The notes beneath the pieces are model-generated. The model had not been told where the DNA came from. It worked only from the letters and a program-made list of their open reading frames with translations, and searched no databases. A stretch of DNA of 64,000 nucleotides from JACCZX01 sp963786295 (GTDB lineage Bacteria; Pseudomonadota; Gammaproteobacteria; Burkholderiales; Burkholderiaceae_F). Below are positions 10,715 to 18,806 of the stretch, piece after piece (the stretch's first letter is position 1; each line of letters begins with the position of its first letter). Location: the NCBI GenBank assembly GCA_963786295.1, contig CAWAYV010000011.1, positions 1 to 64,000 of the forward strand, given 5' to 3'. The position numbers and the translations under genes are program-made.

Positions 10715-11677
10715 ATGAAGAAGTTTTTAACCGCTTTCGCGATCGCGTTCGCCGCGGTCACCGGGGTTCAGGCACAAACGTGGCCTTCGAAGCCGGTGAC
10801 GCTGGTGGTTCCCTTTCCTCCAGGCGGATCGACCGACTCGATCGCGCGTGCCATCGGTCCGAAGCTCAGCGCAGCGTTTGGGCAACAGTTTGTGGTGGAC
10901 AACAAGTCGGGTGCGACTGGGACCATCGGTGCGGTCTACGTCAAGCGCGCAGCGCCCGACGGTTACACCTTCCTCGTGACGTCGCTTGGCCCGCTGGTGA
11001 TCGTGCCGCATCTGATCAAGCCGATGCAATACGACGCATTGAAGGACTTCGATCTGATCACCGTCGCGGTGCAGGCTCCGAATGTCCTCACGGTGCCGGC
11101 CGCTTCTCCGCATAAATCGCTCGCTGATGTCATTGCGTATCTGAAGGCGAACCCGGGCAAGATGAGCTTTGCTTCTGCGGGCAATGGCTCGAGTGATCAC
11201 CTGACGGCCGAATTGTTCTGGCTGCAAACCGGTACGACTGGCCTGCACATTCCGTACAAAGGAGGCGCGCCGGCCATCTCCGATCTGCTCGGCGGCCAAG
11301 TCGACGGGACGTTCATGAACATCAACACTGCGACGCCGCTGGTGAAGTCCGGCAAGTTACGGGCACTTGCCATTACCAGTGCGAAGCGCTCCGAGATACT
11401 TCCTGACGTGCCGACGCTGATCGAATCAGGCATCAAGGGTGTCGACGTCTATTCGTGGCAGGCCGTGGTCGGGCCGAAGGGGCTGCCGGCGGACGTGCGA
11501 GACAAGATGCACGCGGGAATCGTCGCCGCGCTGAATGACCCGGCGGTCAAGCAGCAGTTCACGTCGGTCGGGTTTGAAATCGTCGCCAACACGCCAGCGC
11601 AGTTCGCCGCTTTCCAGCAGCAGGAGTTCGCGCGTTGGAAGCAGGTGATCGAAACCCGGAAGATCACCGCCGACTGA
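10715..11677 (+). CDS. Tripartite tricarboxylate transporter receptor (TctC/Bug family)
   Basis: Periplasmic binding protein of 320 residues with a Sec signal peptide (KKFLTAFAIAFAAVTGVQA) and the Bug-family opening WPSKPVTLVVPFPPGGSTD. A second motif, GGAPAISDLLGGQVDGTF, is typical. AAGGAGA precedes the ATG at 10715. The membrane partners TctA and TctB are absent from the window, as is common for the expanded Bug families of Burkholderiales. Its position two bases before gudD and divergent from garD suggests an aldaric-acid ligand (inference). Confidence 0.92.
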   Translation: MKKFLTAFAIAFAAVTGVQAQTWPSKPVTLVVPFPPGGSTDSIARAIGPKLSAAFGQQFVVDNKSGATGTIGAVYVKRAAPDGYTFLVTSLGPLVIVPHLIKPMQYDALKDFDLITVAVQAPNVLTVPAASPHKSLADVIAYLKANPGKMSFASAGNGSSDHLTAELFWLQTGTTGLHIPYKGGAPAISDLLGGQVDGTFMNINTATPLVKSGKLRALAITSAKRSEILPDVPTLIESGIKGVDVYSWQAVVGPKGLPADVRDKMHAGIVAALNDPAVKQQFTSVGFEIVANTPAQFAAFQQQEFARWKQVIETRKITAD

Positions 11678-11679
11678 TC

Positions 11680-13014
11680 ATGCCGGCTGTGTCGACGCCG
11701 CAAGTCACCGACTTGCGCGTGATCCCGGTCGCGGGCCGCGACAGCATGCTGCTGAACTTGAGCGGCGCGCACGGCCCGTTTTTCACGCGCAATCTGCTGA
11801 TCCTGACCGATAGCGCGGGACGCACCGGCGTCGGCGAAGTGCCGGGCGGCGAAAAGATTCGCCAGACACTGGAAGACGCACGCGGGCTCGTTGTCGGTCA
11901 ACCGTTAGGGGCGCAACAGAGCGTGATGCAGCGGGTGCAGCGGCAGTTTGCCGATCGCGACGCGGGCGGCCGCGGATTGCAGACCTTCGATCTGCGCACG
12001 ACCATTCATGCGGTGACGGCGATCGAGTCGGCCTTGCTCGATTTGCTCGGCCAGCATCTGCAGGTGCCGGTCGCTGCGCTGCTGGGCGAAGGCGTGCAGC
12101 GAGAGCGCGTCGAGATGCTCGGCTATTTGTTCTTTGTCGGCGATCGCACGAAGACCGATCTTCCTTATGTAAGCGAGCCGAAGGCGAACAACGCTTGGTC
12201 TCGCGTGCGCCACGAGGTTGCGCTGACGCCGCAGGCGATCGTGCACCAGGCCGAAGCGGCGTACGAGCGCTACGGCTTCAATGACTTCAAGCTGAAGGGT
12301 GGGGTGCTTGCCGGCGAGGCGGAGGTCGAGGCAGTGACTGCTCTGCACGAGCGCTTTCCGCAAGCGCGTGTCACGCTCGATCCAAATGGCGGTTGGCTGT
12401 TGAAGGATGCCGTGCGCCTGATGCGCGATATGCGAAGTGTCGTCGCGTACGCAGAAGATCCATGCGGCGCCGAGGACGGATTTTCCGGGCGCGAAGTGAT
12501 GGCCGAGTTTCGCCGCGCCACCGGTTTGCCGACAGCGACCAACATGGTGGCGACCGATTGGCGCCAGATGGTGCACGCGCTCGCGCTGCAGTCGGTCGAC
12601 ATTCCGCTCGCCGATCCGCACTTCTGGACGATGGCGGGTTCGGTGCGCGTCGCACAGACGTGCCGCGATTGGGGCCTGACCTGGGGTTCGCACTCGAACA
12701 ATCACTTCGATGTATCACTTGCGATGTTCACGCACGTCGGCGCTGCCGCGCCCGGCAAGGTGACCGCGATCGACACGCACTGGATCTGGCAGGATGGCCA
12801 ACGCCTGACCAAGGAACCGCTGCAGATCCGAGGTGGGTTTGTTGATTTACCTAAGAAGCCGGGTCTCGGCGTCGAACTTGACATGGTCGAGGTCGAAAAA
12901 GCGCATCAACTCTATTTGCAGCACGGCCTCGGTGCGCGTGACGATTCGACCGCAATGCAGTTCTTGATTCCCGACTGGAAATTCAATCCGAAGCGACCTT
13001 GCTTGGTCCGCTAA
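11680..13014 (+). CDS. gudD: Glucarate dehydratase GudD
   Basis: Enolase-superfamily enzyme that removes water from D-glucarate (and L-idarate) to give 5-keto-4-deoxy-D-glucarate. It matches E. coli GudD along its length: PVAGRDSMLLNLSGAHGPFF, GVGEVPGGEKIRQTLEDA, RDAGGRGLQTFDLRTT, the KxK-type catalytic motif in GFNDFKLKGG, metal ligands in TLDPNGGW and YAEDPCGAEDGFSG, and the SHSNNHFD block. 444 residues, frame intact. It begins 2 bp after the TctC-type gene stop, so it is in the same operon. Confidence 0.96.
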   Translation: MPAVSTPQVTDLRVIPVAGRDSMLLNLSGAHGPFFTRNLLILTDSAGRTGVGEVPGGEKIRQTLEDARGLVVGQPLGAQQSVMQRVQRQFADRDAGGRGLQTFDLRTTIHAVTAIESALLDLLGQHLQVPVAALLGEGVQRERVEMLGYLFFVGDRTKTDLPYVSEPKANNAWSRVRHEVALTPQAIVHQAEAAYERYGFNDFKLKGGVLAGEAEVEAVTALHERFPQARVTLDPNGGWLLKDAVRLMRDMRSVVAYAEDPCGAEDGFSGREVMAEFRRATGLPTATNMVATDWRQMVHALALQSVDIPLADPHFWTMAGSVRVAQTCRDWGLTWGSHSNNHFDVSLAMFTHVGAAAPGKVTAIDTHWIWQDGQRLTKEPLQIRGGFVDLPKKPGLGVELDMVEVEKAHQLYLQHGLGARDDSTAMQFLIPDWKFNPKRPCLVR

Positions 13015-13026
13015 GGATTAGGTACG
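13011..13026 (+). repeat. Short repeat CTAAGGATTAGGTACG (copy 1 of 3)
   Basis: It overlaps the gudD stop codon and resembles two tandem copies at 15938-15953 and 15961-15975 (CTAAAGRTTAGGTAC core). The function is unknown and it could be chance. Confidence 0.4.
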
Positions 13027-13038
13027 TAGCCGCCCACC

Positions 13039-14187
13039 ATGACGAAGACGAGGCTCGCCGCCGAGGACCGCATCGCATGGGTTCGCGTGTCTTCCTGCTA
13101 CCTGCCGCTCGCGACGCCGATCAGCGACGCCAAGGTGTTGACCGGCCGCCAGAAGCCGATGACCGAGATCGCGATTCTGTTCGCGGAGATCGAGACCGGC
13201 GATGGTCACCAGGGTTTGGGATTCAGTTACTCGAAACGCGCCGGTGGTCCGGGACAGTTCGCGCACGCCAAAGAAATCGCTCCGGCTCTGATTGGTGAAG
13301 ACCCGAGCGACATTGCAAGGCTCTGGGACAAGCTCGCGTGGGCGGGAGCTTCGGTGGGCCGAAGCGGCCTGTCCACGCAGGCGATCGGCGCCTTCGACGT
13401 CGCGCTGTGGGACCTGAAGGCGAAGCGCGCTGGCCTCTCGCTGGCCAAATTGCTCGGCGCGCATCGAGACTCGGTGCGCTGCTACAACACCTCGGGCGGC
13501 TTCCTGCACACGCCGCTCGATCAGCTGCTTGTAAATGCAAGCGCGTCACGCGAGCGTGGCATCGGCGGCATCAAGTTAAAGGTTGGGCAGCCGGATGCCG
13601 CTCTCGATGTGCAGCGTGTGCAGGCGGTGCGCAAGCATCTCGGCGACGCGGTGCCGCTGATGGTCGACGCGAACCAGCAATGGGATCGACCCACCGCGCA
13701 GCGCATGTGCCGCATCTTCGAGCAATTCAACCTGGTGTGGATCGAGGAACCGCTCGATGCCTACGACCACGAAGGGCATGCGGCGCTCGCCGCGGAGTTC
13801 GACACGCCGATCGCGACCGGCGAGATGCTGACCAGTGCGGGCGAACACTGGGACCTGATCCGCCTTAGAGCGGCCGACTACGTGATGCCCGACGCTCCGC
13901 GTGTTGGCGGAATCACGCCGTTCCTGAAAGTCGCAGCGCTCGCCGAGCACGCCGGTCTGATGCTCGCGCCGCATTTCGCGATGGAGCTGCACGTACATCT
14001 GGCTGCCGCTTATCCGCGTGAACCTTGGGTCGAGCATTTTGAATGGCTCGAACCATTGTTCAACGAGCGCCTCGAGATCAAGGACGGACGGATGCTAGTG
14101 CCGACGCGGCCGGGCCTCGGCGTCACGTTGAGCAAACAGTCGAAAGCCTGGACCCGCGAAGAAGCGGAGATGGGCAAGCGTCCGTAG
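13039..14187 (+). CDS. L-talarate/galactarate dehydratase (enolase superfamily)
   Basis: 382-residue mandelate-racemase-subgroup enzyme, closely similar to the Salmonella TalrD/GalrD enzyme. Shared blocks include FLPLATPVSDAKVLTGRQKP (here YLPLATPISDAKVLTGRQKP), GFSYSKRAGG, GASVGRSG, KLLGAHRDSVRCYNTSGGF, the catalytic KxK (GGIKLKVGQP), metal ligands in MVDANQQWD, IEEPLDAYD and TGEMLTS, and the catalytic His in LAPHFAMELH. It dehydrates galactarate or L-talarate to a keto-deoxy acid, overlapping GarD in substrate. It lies 24 bp after gudD. Confidence 0.92.
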   Translation: MTKTRLAAEDRIAWVRVSSCYLPLATPISDAKVLTGRQKPMTEIAILFAEIETGDGHQGLGFSYSKRAGGPGQFAHAKEIAPALIGEDPSDIARLWDKLAWAGASVGRSGLSTQAIGAFDVALWDLKAKRAGLSLAKLLGAHRDSVRCYNTSGGFLHTPLDQLLVNASASRERGIGGIKLKVGQPDAALDVQRVQAVRKHLGDAVPLMVDANQQWDRPTAQRMCRIFEQFNLVWIEEPLDAYDHEGHAALAAEFDTPIATGEMLTSAGEHWDLIRLRAADYVMPDAPRVGGITPFLKVAALAEHAGLMLAPHFAMELHVHLAAAYPREPWVEHFEWLEPLFNERLEIKDGRMLVPTRPGLGVTLSKQSKAWTREEAEMGKRP

Positions 14188-14215
14188 CTCGCGATCTGCG
14201 GCTGTACGCGGGGCG

Positions 14216-14248
14216 AAAAAAAGGCGTCGCCGCGTTTGCGGCGACGCC
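14216..14248 (-). terminator. Rho-independent terminator of the OmpA-like gene
   Basis: An 11-bp perfect stem (GGCGTCGCCGC with GCGGCGACGCC) and a GTTT loop. Read on the minus strand it is followed by seven T, so it terminates the leftward OmpA-like gene rather than the rightward dehydratase operon. Confidence 0.85.
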
Positions 14249-14259
14249 CCTCGGCGCCA

Positions 14260-15357
14260 CTATTTGGACTGGACGCCAGTCGCTGTGATTTCAACGCGAC
14301 GGTTCGGTGCCAGACACGCGATCAACGCCTGGCGCGTTTTCGCCTGTCCTTTGCCCTTGCAATCGGCCTCGGTCACCTTGAGCTGCGTTTCTCCACGACC
14401 TTCCGTGCGAATCACACCGGATGAAACGCCTTTGCTGACCAAGTAATCACGCACTACCGCGGCGCGTTTTTCCGACAATGTCTGGTTGAGCGCCTCGCTG
14501 CCGAGCGGGTCAGTATGTCCCGCAATCGTCATGGCCGTTACGGACGTGATGCCCGCTTGCCGTGCCTCGGTGAGCATGTTGTCGAGGCGACTCTGGCCCG
14601 CCGGCGTCAACTGCGCGCTGCCGAACGCAAACATTCCGTCAGCCGAGATGTTGAACTGTCTCGTCGTCGGCGGTGGTGGCGGCGGCGGCGGTGGTGGCGG
14701 CGGTGGTGGCGGCGGTGGTGGCGGCGGTGGCGGTGGTGGCGGTGCCGCGCGAACCGGCTGCGTGACCGCCGGCGCTGCGCCCAGCGGAATCTGCAGCCCT
14801 AGGCTAAAGACCCAGCTGTTAAACGAGCTTCCGCTTACGAGGTCGTCGCGGTTGTTGTCCCAGCGATAACGGCCGTCGAGAAAGATTCGACCCCAACTGG
14901 CGAGCGGCCATGCCACCCCGAGTCCGGCGCTGGCCATGCCGCTCCACTCGTCTCTTCCTCCGACCTTGTCCCTGATACCGCCGACGCCAACCAAACCGTA
15001 GAACTGCGCATTTTTCCAGCGCTCGAGGCCTTCCCTGCCCAGGAAGTACCACTTGGCGTCGACGCCGAGTGTGTAGTTCTTCCAATCGGACGGTGCCCCG
15101 TTAGCGTCGAGCTGCTCATAGGAACCACGCAGTTCAAGGTCCCACGATGGGTGGATGGCCTTGCCGATGGAGATGCCGCCGCCCCAGCCGTCATCGGCCC
15201 TGCGATCGTTGTCCGCCAGGGTGTAGCTGCCAAACGGTGCGATATACCATCGGCTATCCCACCATTTCTCTGCCGGGTAGCTCAACTGTGCTTGGGCTGC
15301 GATCGGGGCCGCGGCCATACACGCCAATGCAACCCTTCGCATTACAGGCTTCTTCAT
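14260..15357 (-). CDS. OmpA-family outer-membrane protein with 25-proline linker
   Basis: 365 residues: a signal peptide (ending AAPIAAQAQ), an N-terminal eight-strand-type beta-barrel (SRWYIAPFGSYTLADNDRR onward), an uninterrupted run of 25 Pro codons (14668-14742), then a C-terminal OmpA/MotB peptidoglycan-binding domain with GHTDPLGSEALNQTLSEKRA and the terminal NRRVEI motif. It anchors the outer membrane to peptidoglycan. The polyproline run would require EF-P for translation. It has its own terminator and is oriented against the flanking sugar-acid genes. Confidence 0.92.
   Translation of the reverse strand: MKKPVMRRVALACMAAAPIAAQAQLSYPAEKWWDSRWYIAPFGSYTLADNDRRADDGWGGGISIGKAIHPSWDLELRGSYEQLDANGAPSDWKNYTLGVDAKWYFLGREGLERWKNAQFYGLVGVGGIRDKVGGRDEWSGMASAGLGVAWPLASWGRIFLDGRYRWDNNRDDLVSGSSFNSWVFSLGLQIPLGAAPAVTQPVRAAPPPPPPPPPPPPPPPPPPPPPPPPPTTRQFNISADGMFAFGSAQLTPAGQSRLDNMLTEARQAGITSVTAMTIAGHTDPLGSEALNQTLSEKRAAVVRDYLVSKGVSSGVIRTEGRGETQLKVTEADCKGKGQAKTRQALIACLAPNRRVEITATGVQSK
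14668..14742 (-). repeat. CCR-codon run encoding 25 consecutive prolines
   Basis: 75 bp of CCG/CCA codons on the minus strand (GGTGGCGGC-like units on the plus strand). It forms the linker of the OmpA-like protein and is a likely site of slippage in replication and in sequencing. Confidence 0.95.
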
Positions 15358-16029
15358 GATTGGTTTTCTCCGCTAGGTAAGGGTCCGTAAGCGATTCGGT
15401 CTAGTTTCGCCTGCCCCGATGATTACGCAGATCGACCAACTTGCTGTGAGCGACTGGCGCTCTGCTCCGAAACGAAATGCTCGGACGCAACTGAAGGGAT
15501 CGTGAGTGCGGTGTCACAGGCGCAACCTCCCAAGTCTCCCGGGTGCGGCCTGCTGGGACGGTGATGCCGATTAATTTTGGAAGATGCTGTCGCTGCGAGT
15601 TGGCCCACGACTTCGCATTCTTCATCCGAACTGACGAAGGAAACGAAGTTGTTCAGCACCGGGCATTTCTCCACGAAGGGGCGTCACTTGACCACGTCGG
15701 TTTCCGGCTTGACCAAGCAACTCACAGCACAACGAACTACACGACGCAGCTTTTGCATCGCGAATTAACGATAGGTGAACGACTGGCGTCAAGCAAGCGC
15801 TGCAGTTTCGAATTGCGCTCGTTGCAACTCGCCCATTGGTGGGATGCTTCGCCACGAGCGTGTAAGCGTTCTTACACGAGTGAAAAAGTGAGTGAAAGAA
15901 TTGCAGTGCGCGCGATCGTTGCCATAAAAAAAGCAAACTAAAGGTTAGGTACGCAGCAAACTAAAGATTAGGTACACGCGCGAGGCGGCTTCACCGATGG
16001 CGTGACCGACCTCAATCGCGGATCAACCT
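15358..16029. other. Intergenic region without a convincing gene
   Basis: About 670 bp between the OmpA-like gene and the 2-hydroxyacid dehydrogenase. Open frames exist on both strands, but none has a family motif, signal peptide or good ribosome site. It contains a stem-loop at 15859-15878 (CGTGTAAG, loop CGTT, CTTACACG) and a 23-bp-period duplication at 15933-15975. Confidence 0.5.
15933..15975 (+). repeat. Tandem duplication GCAAACTAAAGRTTAGGTAC, two copies
   Basis: Copies at 15933-15952 and 15956-15975 differ at one of 20 positions. The second half recurs at the gudD stop codon (13011-13026). Confidence 0.8.
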
Positions 16030-16980
16030 TCAGTTGACGGGCGTCAGCAGCGGCCGGCCGGCGGCATAGGCCGCGATATTGTCGAGTACCAGCTGCGCCA
16101 TCGCGCCGCGCGTTTCATGAGTGGCACTCGCTTGATGCGGTTGCAACACGACGTTGTCGAGATTGAATAGTGCGGCCGGGACGCGGGGTTCATCGACAAA
16201 CACGTCGAGTCCGGCACCGCCCAATTGGCCGCTGACAAGCAGCTCCACCATTGCCGCTTCATCGACGACGGAGCCGCGCGAGATGTTGATGAAAATGCCC
16301 TTCGGGCCGAGCGCAGTCAGAACCTCGCGGCTGATCAATCCGCGCGTCGCCGCGCCGCCGGGACACGCGGCGACCAGAAAGTCAACCGAGCGCGCGAGCT
16401 CGACTAGCTGCGGCTCGAAGCGATACGGCAAATCCTTTTTCGCCGGCCCGTGCCAGGCGATCTGCATATCGAAGGCGGCAGCACGTCGCGCGATCGCCTG
16501 CCCGATACGGCCCATGCCGACGATGCCCAACCGTTTGCCGCTGACTTTGCTGGTGAGTGCGAACCCTCCGTCCAGCCACCGACCGGCACGTACGAAGCGA
16601 TCCGCCGCCGCGATGCGTCTTGAGGTGGCGAGCATCAGTCCAACGGCGAGGTCCGCAACTTCGTCGGTTAGCACGTCCGGTGTGTTGGTGACGGCGATGC
16701 CGAGCTCGCGCGCAGCGGCAAGGTCTACCGAATCGAGGCCAACGCTGAAGCAGGCGATCAGTTTCAACTTAGGCAGTTGCTCCATCAACGCGCGCTTAAT
16801 GCCAGCGCCGCCGCCGCTGGTGACGACGACGTCGATGCGCGGTGCAACTTCCGAAATCAATGCCGTGCGGTCGCTGGCATTCAACAGCGAGTGCGTCGTA
16901 TAGGTCGCTTCCAGCTTCGCTTGCGCTGGCTTGTAAATCGGTGCGACGAGCAGTACTTCTGGCTTCACGGACGTCGCCAT
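16030..16980 (-). CDS. D-isomer-specific 2-hydroxyacid dehydrogenase (GhrB/hydroxypyruvate reductase-like)
   Basis: 316 residues. The Rossmann NAD(P) motif GIVGMGRIGQAIARRA is followed by catalytic Arg in NISRGSVVDE, Glu in VFVDEPRVP and His in LQPHQASATHETRG, the complete D-2-hydroxyacid dehydrogenase set. Family members reduce glyoxylate, hydroxypyruvate or 2-ketogluconate. In this locus, reduction of tartronate semialdehyde/hydroxypyruvate-type products is plausible (inference). It is adjacent to and co-oriented with the fumarylacetoacetase-family gene. Confidence 0.9.
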   Translation of the reverse strand: MATSVKPEVLLVAPIYKPAQAKLEATYTTHSLLNASDRTALISEVAPRIDVVVTSGGGAGIKRALMEQLPKLKLIACFSVGLDSVDLAAARELGIAVTNTPDVLTDEVADLAVGLMLATSRRIAAADRFVRAGRWLDGGFALTSKVSGKRLGIVGMGRIGQAIARRAAAFDMQIAWHGPAKKDLPYRFEPQLVELARSVDFLVAACPGGAATRGLISREVLTALGPKGIFINISRGSVVDEAAMVELLVSGQLGGAGLDVFVDEPRVPAALFNLDNVVLQPHQASATHETRGAMAQLVLDNIAAYAAGRPLLTPVN

Positions 16981-16985
16981 TTTCT

Positions 16986-17831
16986 CTACGAATGGGCGCG
17001 GACGTTCTGCCGCTGCTCACCCAAGCCGGCAATTCCCAGCGTAACCACGTCGCCGCTCTTTAAATAGCGCGGCGGCTTCTTTCCCATCCCGACGCCCGGC
17101 GGAGTGCCGGTCGTGATGATGTCGCCCGGCATCAATGTCATGAACTGGCTGACGTAGCTGACCAGATGCGCGCAGCCGAACACCATCGTCGAGGTGCTGC
17201 CGCGCTGCATGCGCTCGCCGCTGACGTCGAGCCACATGTCGAGCTTCTGCGGATCTGGGATTTCGTCGCGCGTCACCAGATACGGACCGATCGGCCCGAA
17301 GGTGTCGCACCCTTTGCCTTTGTCCCATTGGCTGCCACGCTCAAGCTGAAACTGACGCTCCGAAACATCGTTGACGACGCAATAGCCAGCCACGTAGTCA
17401 AGCGCGCGCTCGAGCGTCACGTACTGCGCCTTGGTGCCGATCACGACGCCGAGCTCGACCTCCCAGTCGGCCTTGGTCGAATTTTTCGGAAGGACGATGT
17501 CATCGTTCGGCCCGTTGATGCATGTCGTGGCTTTCATGAAAATGATCGGCTCCGCAGGCACCGGCACGCCCGACTCCGCCGCGTGGTCGGCGTAGTTGAG
17601 TCCGATCGCTACGAACTTGCCGATACCGATGTACGGCACACCGAGGCGCGGCGAGCCCGACACGAGCGGCAGCGACTCCGTTTTTACTTGCGCCAGCTTC
17701 TTGAGCTCGCGAGGTGCGAGGTGCAAGCTGTCGATCTGGTCAACGATGCCCGACAGATCACGAATCCGGCCTGACGAATCGAGCAGCCCAGGTTTTTCAT
17801 ATCCGTTTTGGCCGAAGCGCAAGAGTTTCAT
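16986..17831 (-). CDS. Fumarylacetoacetate hydrolase family protein
   Basis: 281 residues. Core motifs of the FAH fold are visible: IGLNYADHAAESG, EPIIFMKATTCINGPND, WEVELGVVIG with the metal-binding Glu pair, YCVVNDVSERQFQ, KGCDTFGPIGPYLVT and the terminal GDIITTGTPPGVGMG. These metal enzymes cleave or hydrate acylpyruvates; close relatives act on 2,4-diketo-3-deoxy sugar acids (such as diketo-deoxy-fuconate hydrolase) or carry the ureidoglycolate lyase label. The sugar-acid context favours the first (inference). Confidence 0.88.
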   Translation of the reverse strand: MKLLRFGQNGYEKPGLLDSSGRIRDLSGIVDQIDSLHLAPRELKKLAQVKTESLPLVSGSPRLGVPYIGIGKFVAIGLNYADHAAESGVPVPAEPIIFMKATTCINGPNDDIVLPKNSTKADWEVELGVVIGTKAQYVTLERALDYVAGYCVVNDVSERQFQLERGSQWDKGKGCDTFGPIGPYLVTRDEIPDPQKLDMWLDVSGERMQRGSTSTMVFGCAHLVSYVSQFMTLMPGDIITTGTPPGVGMGKKPPRYLKSGDVVTLGIAGLGEQRQNVRAHS

Positions 17832-17934
17832 TGAATTTGCCTTTACCTGCAGTTGTAATGAAAAAAATCGTCTGGCTCCGCACGCGATTTTTCAACTAAT
17901 CGCGCCAAGCTAGGCGTGCACTTTAGTCCGCCTC

Positions 17935-18669
17935 CTAAAGACTCATGCCGCCGTCGACAAAGACGGCTTGACCGGTCATGAACGACGACTCGTCGGATAC
18001 AAGATAGACGAACGTTTCCGCAATCTCTTCTGCAGTCGCTAGCCGGCCCATCGGCTGCCTTGCGACGAAGTCTTTGCGTGCCTGCTCCGGATCGGCAAAT
18101 GCGTTGATGCGATCGCCAAGCGATGGCGTATCGACGGTGCCTGGGCACACGCAGTTGACGCGGATGTTTTGCTTTACGTGATCGATCGCTAGCGCGCGCG
18201 TAAATCCGACGACAGCGGCTTTGCTTGCGGCATACGCGAGACGATTCGGGGCCGCCTTTTGTGCGCCCAGTACGGACGCCATGTTCAATATGGTGCCTCC
18301 GCCGGCGGCGATCATCTTCGGCAGCATCGCCTTGGTCATCACGAACATGCTGCGCACGTTCAGATTGAAGCTGAAATCCCAGTCCTTGATCGCGCAATCG
18401 AGAATCGTGCCCTGGTGAACGTAGCCGGCGCAGTTGAACAGAACGTCGACTGCACCGATGTCTTCAACGAACGCCTTGACCGCTGCATCGTCGAGAACGT
18501 CGAGCCGCCTCTTTGTGATTTCTGACGGCAAGCCCGCCAGCAACGCGTCTTTCAAATCAGTCGCAATCACCCGCGCGCCTTCGCGTGCAAACGCAACGAC
18601 GGCCGCTCGCCCCATCCCCTGCGCCGCGGCAGTGACGAGCACCGATTTTCCCTGCAAGCGGCCCGCCAT
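17935..18669 (-). CDS. Short-chain dehydrogenase/reductase
   Basis: 244-residue classical SDR. It has the cofactor motif VTAAAQGMGRAA, adenine pocket Asp (ATDLKDAL, suggesting NAD preference), NCAG (FNCAGYVHQG), the catalytic Ser region (NMASVLGAQ), Tyr-Lys (YAASKAA) and the C-terminal MTGQAVFVDGG. It resembles the human DHRS6 and bacterial 2-keto-3-deoxy-L-fuconate dehydrogenase group. GGAGAAA lies before the start at 18669. It is divergent from the GntR regulator across a 137-bp region with two palindromes, so it is probably that regulator's target. Confidence 0.9.
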   Translation of the reverse strand: MAGRLQGKSVLVTAAAQGMGRAAVVAFAREGARVIATDLKDALLAGLPSEITKRRLDVLDDAAVKAFVEDIGAVDVLFNCAGYVHQGTILDCAIKDWDFSFNLNVRSMFVMTKAMLPKMIAAGGGTILNMASVLGAQKAAPNRLAYAASKAAVVGFTRALAIDHVKQNIRVNCVCPGTVDTPSLGDRINAFADPEQARKDFVARQPMGRLATAEEIAETFVYLVSDESSFMTGQAVFVDGGMSL

Positions 18670-18739
18670 TTCTCCTCCGTGCTGCTTGACACCGATGGGG
18701 TCGCGTGTGAAGCTCGCCCGCCACAATCGAGATTCAAAT

Positions 18740-18750
18740 TGGTCTGACCA
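18740..18750. promoter_or_regulatory. Candidate FadR-type GntR operator TGGTCTGACCA
   Basis: A perfect inverted repeat matching the FadR-subfamily consensus TNGTNNNACNA, located between the divergent SDR and gntR genes. Binding by the adjacent GntR protein is inferred from position and consensus. Confidence 0.65.
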
Positions 18751-18788
18751 CTTGACCAGCCGGCGGCAGTTTAAGCAACCCCCTAGCG

Positions 18789-18800
18789 AATTGTCCAATT
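18789..18800. promoter_or_regulatory. Second palindrome AATTGTCCAATT at the gntR ribosome-binding region
   Basis: A perfect 5-bp-arm inverted repeat ending 6 bp before the gntR ATG. It may allow autoregulation, but it matches the FadR consensus less well than the upstream palindrome. Confidence 0.4.
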
Positions 18801-18806
18801 GCCAGC

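Noticed and set aside
14668..14742. Possible CRISPR or satellite array
   Set aside because: The repeat is a run of proline codons inside an OmpA-like gene, with no spacers. The 43482-43601 and GAF repeats are likewise coding.
15423..15941. Open frames on both strands in the gap before the 2-hydroxyacid dehydrogenase
   Set aside because: No recognisable domain, signal peptide or convincing start site, and composition is unlike neighbouring genes. Left as intergenic.
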